From positions 1-17,553 of the forward strand of contig JALSHK010000241.1 in NCBI GenBank assembly GCA_026982275.1: a DNA stretch of 17,553 nt, given 5' to 3'. The notes under the pieces are model-generated. The model had not been told where the DNA came from. It saw only the letters and a program-made list of their open reading frames with translations, and ran no database searches. Positions 7,277 to 13,763 of this stretch are shown here, piece after piece. Numbering within the stretch: position 1 is the stretch's first letter; each line of letters opens with the position of its first letter. The translations under genes and the position numbers were made by a program. Origin of the DNA: Paracoccaceae bacterium (GTDB lineage Bacteria > Pseudomonadota > Alphaproteobacteria > Rhodobacterales > Rhodobacteraceae).

Positions 7277-8802
7277 GAGGTTATCAATGACACGCCGGTC
7301 ATCTCCTTTGGCTGTGGCAAGCCCATTAGCTGTAGCAGGCTGGGCGCCAGATCCGCCAGACGGCCATCGCGAAGCCTTGCGCCTTCCGGCCCGCCCACCA
7401 GCACCACCGGTACAGGGTTAAGGGTGTGTGCCGTGTGCGGCTCACCGGTTTCCGGATCTACCATCACCTCGCAATTGCCATGATCCGCTGTCAATATCAT
7501 CGCCCCGCCCACGCGGTCCAGCGCCTCGATTACCTGCAGAACCCCTTGATCAACCGCCTCGCAAGCTTTGATCGCCGCGGCCAGATCGCCGGTATGCCCA
7601 ACCATATCGGGATTGGCATAATTCACCACGATCAAGTCGTATTTCTGTCCCAGAATGGCCTGCACAAAATGTTCGGTCACCTCGCCGGCCGACATTTCCG
7701 GCTGCATATCATAGGTTTTCACCCTCGGACTGGGCGCTACATAGCGATCTTCAGCCCGCTCCGGCACTTCTTCGCCCCCATTCAGAAAAAAGGTGACATG
7801 CGGGTATTTTTCGGTTTCAGCCAAGCGGAACTGGCTGCGCTCATGGCTGGAAACCCAATGCCCGAGTGTGTTCGCAATCGGCTCGGACGGGAACAAAACC
7901 TCCATATATTCATTATGCAAAGTGGAATATTCAGCCATGCCCGATACCGCGGCAAATTTTGGCCGCGCTCCGGTTTCAAACGCATCAAAACCCGGCTCGG
8001 CCATGGCTCGCATAATTTCCCGGGCGCGATCGGCGCGGAAATTCATAAACAAAAGCCCGTCGCCATCCTGCATGCCCCCATAACCGTCAATCGTGGCCGC
8101 ACTGACAAATTCGTCGGTCTCCCCGCGCGCATACGCGGCTTCAATCGCAGCTTGAGCCGAGGCTGCCGCCGCGCCTTTTCCATTTGCCATAAGCTGATAC
8201 GCGACCTCTACCCTCTCCCAGCGGTTATCGCGGTCCATTGCATAAAACCGGCCGATAACTGTAGCGATTTTTGCGGCTTCGGGCAGCGCGGCTTCCAATG
8301 CCGCGATCTGCGAAAAAGCTGATTTTGGCGGCACATCCCGCCCGTCAAGAAATGCATGAACGCGCACGGATACGCCATTTTCCGCTATGATTTCGGCAGC
8401 TTTAGCGATGTGATCCTGGTGGGAATGCACCCCGCCCGGAGAGGCCAGCCCCGCCAGATGCGCCACCCCGCCACTGGCTTTCAGGCTTTCGATAAAACGG
8501 CTGAGACCAGGGTTTTTCCTGAAGCTGCCATCGGCAATAGCGTTATTGATCCTGGGCAGATCCATCCACACCACGCGCCCCGCGCCTATATTGGTGTGCC
8601 CTACCTCAGAATTCCCCATCTGCCCGGCTGGCAGGCCAACATCCTCCCCGCAAGCCAGCAGAGTTGCATTCGGGCATTCCCGCATAAGCCGGTCAAAAGC
8701 CGGGGTGTTGGCCTGCGCAACCGCATTGAATTCCGTGGCGGGAGAAAGCCCCCAGCCATCCAGGATACAAAGCACTACGGGTTTTGGTGGAGGAGATGTC
8801 AT
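7273..8802 (-). CDS. gpmI: 2,3-bisphosphoglycerate-independent phosphoglycerate mutase
   Basis: This enzyme interconverts 3- and 2-phosphoglycerate in glycolysis and gluconeogenesis in the cytoplasm, using two manganese ions and a phosphoserine intermediate. It has 509 residues, the normal length. Motifs of the alkaline-phosphatase superfamily are complete: LCILDGWG with metal ligand D15, QMGNSEVGHTNIG with nucleophile S65, HSHQDH (126-131), HAFLDGRDVPP (149-159), NYANPDMVGHTGD near 408, and TADHGN near 450. The ATG at 8802 is preceded by a weak ribosome site (CCGGA). It is probably the first gene of the gpmI-envC-ctpA-rppH unit and its stop codon overlaps the TTG start of the next gene. Identification is secure. 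Confidence 0.97.
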   Translation of the reverse strand: MTSPPPKPVVLCILDGWGLSPATEFNAVAQANTPAFDRLMRECPNATLLACGEDVGLPAGQMGNSEVGHTNIGAGRVVWMDLPRINNAIADGSFRKNPGLSRFIESLKASGGVAHLAGLASPGGVHSHQDHIAKAAEIIAENGVSVRVHAFLDGRDVPPKSAFSQIAALEAALPEAAKIATVIGRFYAMDRDNRWERVEVAYQLMANGKGAAAASAQAAIEAAYARGETDEFVSAATIDGYGGMQDGDGLLFMNFRADRAREIMRAMAEPGFDAFETGARPKFAAVSGMAEYSTLHNEYMEVLFPSEPIANTLGHWVSSHERSQFRLAETEKYPHVTFFLNGGEEVPERAEDRYVAPSPRVKTYDMQPEMSAGEVTEHFVQAILGQKYDLIVVNYANPDMVGHTGDLAAAIKACEAVDQGVLQVIEALDRVGGAMILTADHGNCEVMVDPETGEPHTAHTLNPVPVVLVGGPEGARLRDGRLADLAPSLLQLMGLPQPKEMTGVSLITS

Positions 8803-8830
8803 TCCGGTAATTCTCGTTGCGAAAGCTGCT

Positions 8831-8857
8831 ACTATATTAGCACATAAACCTCCCTAA
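8831..8857 (-). promoter_or_regulatory. Possible gpmI operon promoter
   Basis: On the minus strand TATAGT (8836-8831) is a good -10 match, five of six to TATAAT. A weak -35, TTAGGG (8857-8852), sits 15 bases upstream. The -10 lies 28 bases before the gpmI ATG, a sensible leader length, and downstream of the proposed pleD terminator. Confidence 0.45.
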
Positions 8858-8879
8858 CCGAAGGGGCAAGCACACGGAG

Positions 8880-8901
8880 AAAAAATCGGAATCACCTTCC
8901 G
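8880..8901 (-). terminator. Probable rho-independent terminator of pleD
   Basis: Read on the minus strand, CGGAA, loop GGTGA, TTCCG forms a 5-base-pair stem followed by A and six T residues. It lies 129 bases after the pleD stop and before the gpmI promoter, the right place and orientation to insulate the two genes. The stem is short, so efficiency is uncertain. Confidence 0.45.
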
Positions 8902-9029
8902 GCATCGCGCCAATGCAAAAACAGGCAGAACCATAGCTCGCGCCCGACCATTCCCGGCCTGGCTGAAAATGCGGCTTCCTCAACGAAGGGATGCCCCTAT
9001 GAGAAAAAGGCGCCTCTTCCCAGCGTAAT

Positions 9030-10412
9030 TCAAGCCGCCTGATGAAAGGAAACCAGATTCCGCCCGGCAGATTTCGCCTCGTATAAGGCCATATCCGCGC
9101 ATTTGATCAGATTATTCGGATCTTGGCCGTCTGGCTGCCCTATTGCGACACCGATGCTGACCGTGATATTCAAGCGATTGCCGGATTTGGTGATGAAAGG
9201 CTGGCTTTCTATAGCCCGCCTTAACCGCTCGGATACATGTTTGGCCACCATATTGCCGGCATCGGGCATCACCAGCAAAAATTCCTCCCCCCCCATTCGC
9301 GCCACCAGATCAACTCCGCGCACATTTTCCTGAATTCTATGCGAAAATTCCTTCAGCACCAGATCACCGGCGTCATGCCCCTCGGTATCATTGATCCGCT
9401 TGAACCGGTCCAGATCCATCATCATTACCGCAAATTCTTTTTGTGAAGCTTGCGATCGCTCTACGATTTTCTGCATATGCTGTGTCGCGTATCGGCGGTT
9501 ATAAAGGCCGGTCAACGGATCGATCACCGCCATTTTCAATCCATCCCGCACATTGGAGCGCAGTCTCTCGAATTCCCGCTTTCGCTGTAATTGTGTGCGC
9601 AACCGGATAATAAGCTCCTCGGGCTCAAAAGGTTCCATCACGTAATCGCTGGTGCCAAGATCCAGCGCCGTTGCCGCCGTCTCGATCATACCGTCAGACA
9701 CAACATAAATCATCACCGCCTGCCGGGTTTCACTTCGTGCCCGCAGCGCGGAAATCAGCCGTAGACTATCGCCATCCTCCATCAGGCGCTGGTGAACAAT
9801 GATCGCATCCGGCTGCTCAAAACGCGCCATGTTCAAAGCTTCGCGTTCGGAGGAAATTCCGCAAACCTCCACTCTCAGCGCTTTGGAAATCCCTTCTTCC
9901 CATTCCCTCCCCTGCGCTTCCGAGGCAGGAACAAGCATTACCGAGCTTATTTCTGTATCATCGGCTTCAATGGTCTCGATAAAATCCGTCAAACCCAATT
10001 CACGCGAGGTTGTATCCCGCAGCTTCAATTCGTCAAAAACCATCTTGACCCGCAGCAAATTCCGCACACGGGCCAAAAGCGCCATATCGTTGATCGGCTT
10101 GACCAGAAAATCATCAGCCCCCACCGACAAGCCCCGAATACGCTCACGCGGAGAGCTGTTCGCCGTGATCATCACCACAGGAATATGCGAGGTTTCGGGG
10201 CAGGATTTCAGCATTTCGCAAACGGTATAGCCATCCATATCCGGCATGAATATATCCAGCAAAATCACATCCGGTTGCTCTTTTTTTGCGGCATCAAAAG
10301 CCGCCTGCCCGCAATCGGCCTCCAGCACGTCATAATAGGCCGCCGCCAATTTCGCTTTGAGAATGAGCCGGTTTGTGGCTACATCATCAACTACCAATAT
10401 TCGCCCCGGCAT
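9030..10412 (-). CDS. pleD: PleD-type response regulator diguanylate cyclase
   Basis: A 460-residue protein with the PleD layout: receiver 1 (about 3-121), receiver-like domain 2 (about 155-275) and a GGDEF cyclase domain (about 290-455). It makes cyclic di-GMP from GTP when phosphorylated; in Caulobacter PleD controls polar development. Receiver 1 has D9/D10, phospho-acceptor D53 (LLDIFMPDMDG) and K105. Receiver 2 has His207 where the acceptor Asp belongs (IIVHQRL), so it is a dimerisation adaptor. The active site is GGEEF (374-378), and the inhibitory site RGVD lies five residues before it (365-368), which predicts product inhibition. The frame stays open upstream to 11270, but the ATG at 10412 fits the family N-terminus and has GAGG about 7 bases upstream. 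No divK-like gene lies next to it here. It is divergent from a DUF3572 gene. Confidence 0.93.
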   Translation of the reverse strand: MPGRILVVDDVATNRLILKAKLAAAYYDVLEADCGQAAFDAAKKEQPDVILLDIFMPDMDGYTVCEMLKSCPETSHIPVVMITANSSPRERIRGLSVGADDFLVKPINDMALLARVRNLLRVKMVFDELKLRDTTSRELGLTDFIETIEADDTEISSVMLVPASEAQGREWEEGISKALRVEVCGISSEREALNMARFEQPDAIIVHQRLMEDGDSLRLISALRARSETRQAVMIYVVSDGMIETAATALDLGTSDYVMEPFEPEELIIRLRTQLQRKREFERLRSNVRDGLKMAVIDPLTGLYNRRYATQHMQKIVERSQASQKEFAVMMMDLDRFKRINDTEGHDAGDLVLKEFSHRIQENVRGVDLVARMGGEEFLLVMPDAGNMVAKHVSERLRRAIESQPFITKSGNRLNITVSIGVAIGQPDGQDPNNLIKCADMALYEAKSAGRNLVSFHQAA

Positions 10413-10508
10413 AAAAAACCTCACTTGAAACCCAATACCGATACATTGTCGTGGCAAATCCTTAATGAAACCTTCATAAACCATACAATTATGGCGGGAG
10501 AAATCTTG

Positions 10509-10784
10509 ATGCAAACCGGGCAAGCAGAAATTACAGCAATTCAGGCACTTAGCTGGCTGGCGCAGGATGATGAAAAATTGCTCGGTTTTTTCAATACCTC
10601 CGGCGCCGCCCCGGGCGATCTGCGATCCCGCGCGCAAGAGCCTGAATTCCTCGGATTTGTGCTGGATTTCATCATGCAGGATGACGAAACAATTCTGGCA
10701 TTCTGCCAATATGCCGGCCTGACACCCGAAGCGGTGCAGCAAGCCCGCATCACACTCGGGGGCGGCTTGCCGAACTGGACATGA
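10509..10784 (+). CDS. DUF3572 family protein
   Basis: This small protein of 91 residues matches DUF3572, an alphaproteobacterial family of unknown function. It is acidic and helical, with AIQALSWLAQDDEKLLGFF (10-28) and EFLGFVLDFIMQDDETILAFC (46-66) as the two recognisable blocks, and no signal peptide. The ATG at 10509 is preferred because GGGAG lies 8 bases upstream; an in-frame ATG at 10491 has no ribosome site. Its stop overlaps the start of the HAD phosphatase gene (ATGA), indicating translational coupling. It is transcribed away from pleD over a gap of about 95 bases. No function can be assigned. Confidence 0.82.
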   Translation: MQTGQAEITAIQALSWLAQDDEKLLGFFNTSGAAPGDLRSRAQEPEFLGFVLDFIMQDDETILAFCQYAGLTPEAVQQARITLGGGLPNWT

Positions 10785-11473
10785 AGCCGCGCGGCTTGCT
10801 GTTTGACAAAGACGGCACCCTGTTTGATTTCCACCTCTCATGGGGGCCGTGGCTGGCGGGGTTTCTTGATGAAATTTCATCTGGCCCCGCGCATAGCCAA
10901 GAGATCGCCCGCGCCCTCGGATTTGATCCGGATGCGCAGATCTTCCACCCCGACAGCGTGTTTGTGCATGATACGCTGGAAGAAATCCTGGATGTTTTGC
11001 TGCAATACCTGCCAACGTGGGAGCGCGGCACCCTCGCAGCACTGGCCATTCGCGAAACCGCCGGGGTGCCGCAAGTGGAGATTGCCGCGCTCGCCCCGCT
11101 GCTGGCAGGGCTGAAATCGCGCGGGCTGGTGCTTGGTGTTGCCACCAATGATAACGAGCATCCGGCCAAGACCCAGCTAAAAGCCGCGGGCGTGCTGCAG
11201 GATTTCGATTTTGTGGCCGGCTATGATAGCGGCTATGGCGGCAAGCCCGCCACGGGTATGCAGCTGGCATTTTGCGCCGCGCACGGCCTGCGCCCTGCCG
11301 AGGTCGCGATGATCGGCGATAGCCTGCATGATATGGTCTCGGGCCGCGATGCGGGGATGATCACCGTGGGCGTGCTAACCGGCACCACCAGCCGCGCCGA
11401 TCTGGAAACGGTGGCAGATCTGGTGCTGGAGGATATCAGCCAGCTTGAGCGCTGGCTCGACAGCCTTGGCTGA
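10781..11473 (+). CDS. HAD-superfamily phosphatase, phosphoglycolate phosphatase-like
   Basis: This 230-residue cytoplasmic HAD hydrolase carries all four motifs. Motif I is LLFDKDGTLFDF, with nucleophile D9 and acid/base D11. Motif II has T122 in GVATNDN. Motif III has K155 in GYGGKPATGM. Motif IV is MIGDSLHDM, with magnesium ligands D180 and D184. The helical cap between motifs I and II (about 18-95) is the C1 type of phosphoglycolate phosphatases (Gph), which clear 2-phosphoglycolate formed during DNA repair or oxygenation. Substrate cannot be read from sequence, and other small phosphate esters are possible, so no symbol is given. It is coupled to the DUF3572 gene by a 4-base overlap. Its stop lies only two bases from the stop of the convergent zinc-finger gene. 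Confidence 0.9.
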   Translation: MKPRGLLFDKDGTLFDFHLSWGPWLAGFLDEISSGPAHSQEIARALGFDPDAQIFHPDSVFVHDTLEEILDVLLQYLPTWERGTLAALAIRETAGVPQVEIAALAPLLAGLKSRGLVLGVATNDNEHPAKTQLKAAGVLQDFDFVAGYDSGYGGKPATGMQLAFCAAHGLRPAEVAMIGDSLHDMVSGRDAGMITVGVLTGTTSRADLETVADLVLEDISQLERWLDSLG

Positions 11474-11475
11474 AA

Positions 11476-11634
11476 TCACTTCGGCTTCAGCTCGAAGCGT
11501 TTGTCGCAATAGCCGCATTCCACAAATCCGGTTTCCTCGGGGATAGTCATCCACACCCGCGGATGCTCGCCGCCGCCATCGCAGCGCACATTGGCGTTTT
11601 CCACAATCTCTACTTCAGGCGCTTCATGGCTCAT
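11476..11634 (-). CDS. Small zinc-finger protein (zf-CHCC, NDUFS6-like)
   Basis: A 52-residue protein whose ATG at 11634 overlaps the stop of the HIT gene (ATGA). It has the zf-CHCC arrangement: C18 in VRCDGG, H24 in EHPRVW, and C40/C43 in ECGYCDKRFEL, four ligands for one zinc. The HPRV and CGYC blocks are those of the mitochondrial complex I subunit NDUFS6 and its alphaproteobacterial homologues, so a role in NADH dehydrogenase assembly or stability is a reasonable inference, although no nuo gene is near. No signal peptide or membrane segment is visible. It is the last gene of the nth-kinase-HIT unit and ends two bases from the convergent HAD gene. The ligand pattern and coupling make a real gene very likely despite its length. 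Confidence 0.87.
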   Translation of the reverse strand: MSHEAPEVEIVENANVRCDGGGEHPRVWMTIPEETGFVECGYCDKRFELKPK

Positions 11635-12026
11635 GATTTCTCTCCGTTTTCGCTCTGGATCATCCGCCCCAGCCGCCGTCCGGCCAGCAGATGCATATGG
11701 AAATGCGGCACATCCTGCACCCCGTGCTGGCCGGTATTGGCGATCAGCCGATAACCCTGCCCGCCCGCATCGGGGGCGGCGCCAATCTCGCGGGCAATCC
11801 GCGCCACCGTGCGGCTGAAATCCAGCAGCTCGGCATCGCTGGCCTCATTGCCAAAATGGTCAAAATTCACATAAGCCCCTTTGGGGATCACCAGAATATG
11901 ATCCGGTGCAGCCGGCGCAATATCGCGAAAAGCGAGGCAATGCTCGGTTTCCATCACCGTGGAATTCGGAATCTCGCCGCGCAGGATCTTGGCAAAGATA
12001 TTCTCGTTGTCATAAATATAAGCCAT
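11631..12026 (-). CDS. HIT family nucleotide hydrolase/transferase
   Basis: The 131-residue product belongs to the histidine-triad superfamily, Hint branch. The triad motif is HFHMHLL (108-114), with H110 expected to be the nucleophile. The N-terminal IFAKILRGEIPNSTV (10-24), the strand block LAFRDIAPAAPDHILVIPK (31-49) and NTGQHG (97-102) are also typical. Hint enzymes hydrolyse adenosine 5'-phosphoramidates and aminoacyl-adenylates in the cytoplasm. The start at 12026 has AAGGAT about 7 bases upstream. It follows the adenosine kinase-like gene by 9 bases and overlaps the zinc-finger gene, so it belongs to that operon. Exact substrate is unknown. Confidence 0.93.
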   Translation of the reverse strand: MAYIYDNENIFAKILRGEIPNSTVMETEHCLAFRDIAPAAPDHILVIPKGAYVNFDHFGNEASDAELLDFSRTVARIAREIGAAPDAGGQGYRLIANTGQHGVQDVPHFHMHLLAGRRLGRMIQSENGEKS

Positions 12027-12035
12027 AAAATATCC

Positions 12036-13031
12036 TTACAATAGATCATGCTTGGCAAACAAGGCCTTCAAATCCGCCTGCGGCCGCGCGCCGATATGGC
12101 TGATGATCTCGCCCGCCGCCACACAGCCCATCCGGCCCGTGGTCAAGGTATCATAGCCGTTCAGCTCGCCAAAAAAGAAACCGGCGGCAAAAAGATCGCC
12201 CGCGCCGGTGGCATCGACCAGCTGCACCTTGTCAGCGGGGGCATGGGTTTCTTTGCCGTCGCGCCAGATATAGGCCCCCTTTGGCCCCACGGTGCAGGCC
12301 ACGGTATCGACCTCCCCCGCCGCCAAGCGCAGCGCCACGCCCAGATCTTCATCCTGATACATGGCGCGCAGCTCGTGCTCGTTGCAAAATAGCAGGTCCA
12401 CATGTTCCTTGATCATCTCGCGGAATGCATCCCGATGCCGCTCCACGCAAAACGGATCGGAAAGCGTGAGCGACACCCGCCCGCCTGCGCCCTTGCAAGC
12501 CGCAATCGCCTTGGCAAATGCCGCGTGGCTTTCAGGCCCGTCAAAGCGGTAGCCCTCGAGATAGATCCACTCGGCCTGTGCCATCATGCCCTCGTCGATA
12601 TCATCCACGGTCAGAAATTCCGACACCCCGAGATAGGTATTCATCGAGCGCTCGCCATCCGGGCTAACCATCACCATGCAGCGCCCCGTCTCGGCCTCGT
12701 GGCTCGCCGGAGCCAGCGGCACCTCGTAAGTCGCGCCTTGCGCGCGTAGATCATGGGCAAAAATCGCGCCAAGCTGGTCGTCTTTTACCTTGCCGACATA
12801 GGCGGTGCGCTGCCCGAGCTGGGCAATGCCGGCAATGGTATTGGCCGCCGAGCCGCCGGAGATTTCGGTGGAAGGGCCGGTAATGGCATAGATGGCCGCC
12901 GCGCGCTCCAGATCGATCAGGGTCATGATGCCCTTTTCAATACCGTTTTCAGCCAAAAACGCATCCTCGACATGGCTAAGCACATCCACAATGGAATTAC
13001 CGATGCCGACAACCTGGTATTTCTTGCTCAT
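12036..13031 (-). CDS. PfkB-family carbohydrate kinase, adenosine kinase-like
   Basis: A 331-residue ribokinase-fold kinase. PfkB signature 1 is seen as SGGSAANTIAGIAQLG (58-73), and signature 2 as VDATGAGDLFAAGFF (272-286), with catalytic base D279. The N-terminus VGIGNSIVDVLSHV (8-21) is that of adenosine kinase-like proteins, which phosphorylate adenosine to AMP with ATP in the cytoplasm. Other nucleosides or sugars cannot be excluded. The ATG at 13031 overlaps the nth stop codon (ATGA); the frame is open further upstream to 13277, but that stretch lies inside nth and is out of frame with it. It is followed after 9 bases by the HIT gene. An adenosine kinase beside a HIT enzyme that releases AMP may be meaningful, but this is inference. 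Confidence 0.88.
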   Translation of the reverse strand: MSKKYQVVGIGNSIVDVLSHVEDAFLAENGIEKGIMTLIDLERAAAIYAITGPSTEISGGSAANTIAGIAQLGQRTAYVGKVKDDQLGAIFAHDLRAQGATYEVPLAPASHEAETGRCMVMVSPDGERSMNTYLGVSEFLTVDDIDEGMMAQAEWIYLEGYRFDGPESHAAFAKAIAACKGAGGRVSLTLSDPFCVERHRDAFREMIKEHVDLLFCNEHELRAMYQDEDLGVALRLAAGEVDTVACTVGPKGAYIWRDGKETHAPADKVQLVDATGAGDLFAAGFFFGELNGYDTLTTGRMGCVAAGEIISHIGARPQADLKALFAKHDLL

Positions 13032-13672
13032 AGGTTTTTTTCCTCTGAATCGCAGAATTCCGCGATGATACAATTGCTGCAAACCGGCTTGCGCGCCTTG
13101 CAGATATAGCGTCCGTGTAAAATCATCCAATGGTGGGCATGCTGCTGAAATTCGGCCGGAATATGATCCTCGATCGCCCGCTCCACCGCCTCCACATCCT
13201 TGCCCGCCGCAATGCCGGTGCGATTGCCGAGCCGGAAAATATGGGTATCCACCGCCTGCGCGGGCAGCTTGAACCACATATTCAGCACCACATTTGCGGT
13301 TTTGCGCCCCACCCCGGGCAGGCGGATCAGCGCCGCGCGGCTTGAGGGCACCACCCCGCCAAATTCATCCACCAGCATCTGCGCCGCCTTGATCACATTT
13401 CTGGCCTTGGTTTTATAAAGGCCGATGGTTTTTATATGTTCGATCAGGCCGTCTTCGCCCAGCTCCAGCATTTTTTCGGGGGTGTCGGCTATTTTGAACA
13501 GCGCCTCGGTGGCTTTATTCACCCCGATATCGGTCGCCTGTGCCGAGAGCGCCACCGCCACCACCAGCGTATAGGCGTTCACATGGTTCAATTCGCCCTT
13601 CGGCTCTGGCTCGCTATCGCGAAACCGGCTGAAAATCGCGTGTATCGCGTTATATCCGAGCTGCTTGACCAT
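13028..13672 (-). CDS. nth: Endonuclease III (base-excision DNA repair glycosylase/AP lyase)
   Basis: This 214-residue protein matches endonuclease III in length and motifs. It excises oxidised pyrimidines and nicks the abasic site. Visible are LSAQATD (42-48), the helix-hairpin-helix LPGVGRKTA (118-126) with catalytic K124, VDTH with catalytic D142, and the four-cysteine iron-sulfur cluster C191-x6-C198-x2-C201-x5-C207. The ATG at 13672 gives the usual N-terminus (MVKQLGY). A start three codons earlier (13681) is also possible, and neither has a good ribosome site, because the AAGGGC before 13672 is very close. The frame extends to 13774, which would overlap the divergent methyltransferase gene, so that extension is rejected. 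It heads the unit nth-kinase-HIT-zinc finger. Confidence 0.95.
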   Translation of the reverse strand: MVKQLGYNAIHAIFSRFRDSEPEPKGELNHVNAYTLVVAVALSAQATDIGVNKATEALFKIADTPEKMLELGEDGLIEHIKTIGLYKTKARNVIKAAQMLVDEFGGVVPSSRAALIRLPGVGRKTANVVLNMWFKLPAQAVDTHIFRLGNRTGIAAGKDVEAVERAIEDHIPAEFQQHAHHWMILHGRYICKARKPVCSNCIIAEFCDSEEKNL

Positions 13673-13679
13673 GCCCTTC

Positions 13680-13735
13680 ATTGCCACGGCAAAACCCGAA
13701 ATAGCAACCCCATTCCGCAAGAAACGGGTGGCAAT
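13680..13735. repeat. Spaced inverted repeat between nth and the methyltransferase gene
   Basis: ATTGCCAC (13680-13687) and GTGGCAAT (13728-13735) are perfect 8-base inverted copies, 40 bases apart, filling most of the 91-base gap between two divergent DNA-repair genes. The left copy touches the possible upstream nth start codon. It could be an operator for the HTH-containing product next door, but a chance match in a gap this size is not negligible. Confidence 0.35.
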
Positions 13736-13763
13736 AGCGCGGCGCGGCGCTATGCTCGACCCC

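Larger units (their letters stand above)
8803..9029. other. Intergenic region between pleD and gpmI
   Basis: This is the longest gap in the window (227 bases). It holds a probable gpmI promoter near its left end and a short hairpin with T tract that could end the pleD transcript. A weaker GC palindrome (AGGCGCCT, near 9009-9016) directly follows the pleD stop. I see no credible small gene or known RNA in it. Confidence 0.6.

Noticed and set aside
7426..8322. Plus-strand open frame of 298 codons opposite gpmI
   Set aside because: GpmI motifs are complete on the minus strand, and the antisense product has no recognisable domain or ribosome site.
9005..9021. AGGCGCCT palindrome with a T run just after pleD as a terminator
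   Set aside because: The perfect palindrome leaves no loop. The best fold is a 7-pair stem with two wobble pairs and a 3-base loop, weaker than the hairpin at 8880-8901.
9792..10508. N-terminal extension of the DUF3572 protein through pleD
   Set aside because: It is antisense to the receiver domains of PleD. The ribosome site and family homology begin at 10509.
10413..11270. N-terminal extension of pleD to a 746-residue protein
   Set aside because: The extension would run through the DUF3572 and HAD genes on the opposite strand and has no domain. The ATG at 10412 has a ribosome site and the canonical receiver N-terminus.
13032..13277. Upstream extension of the adenosine kinase-like protein
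   Set aside because: It lies within nth in another frame. The overlap start at 13031 gives the typical PfkB N-terminus.
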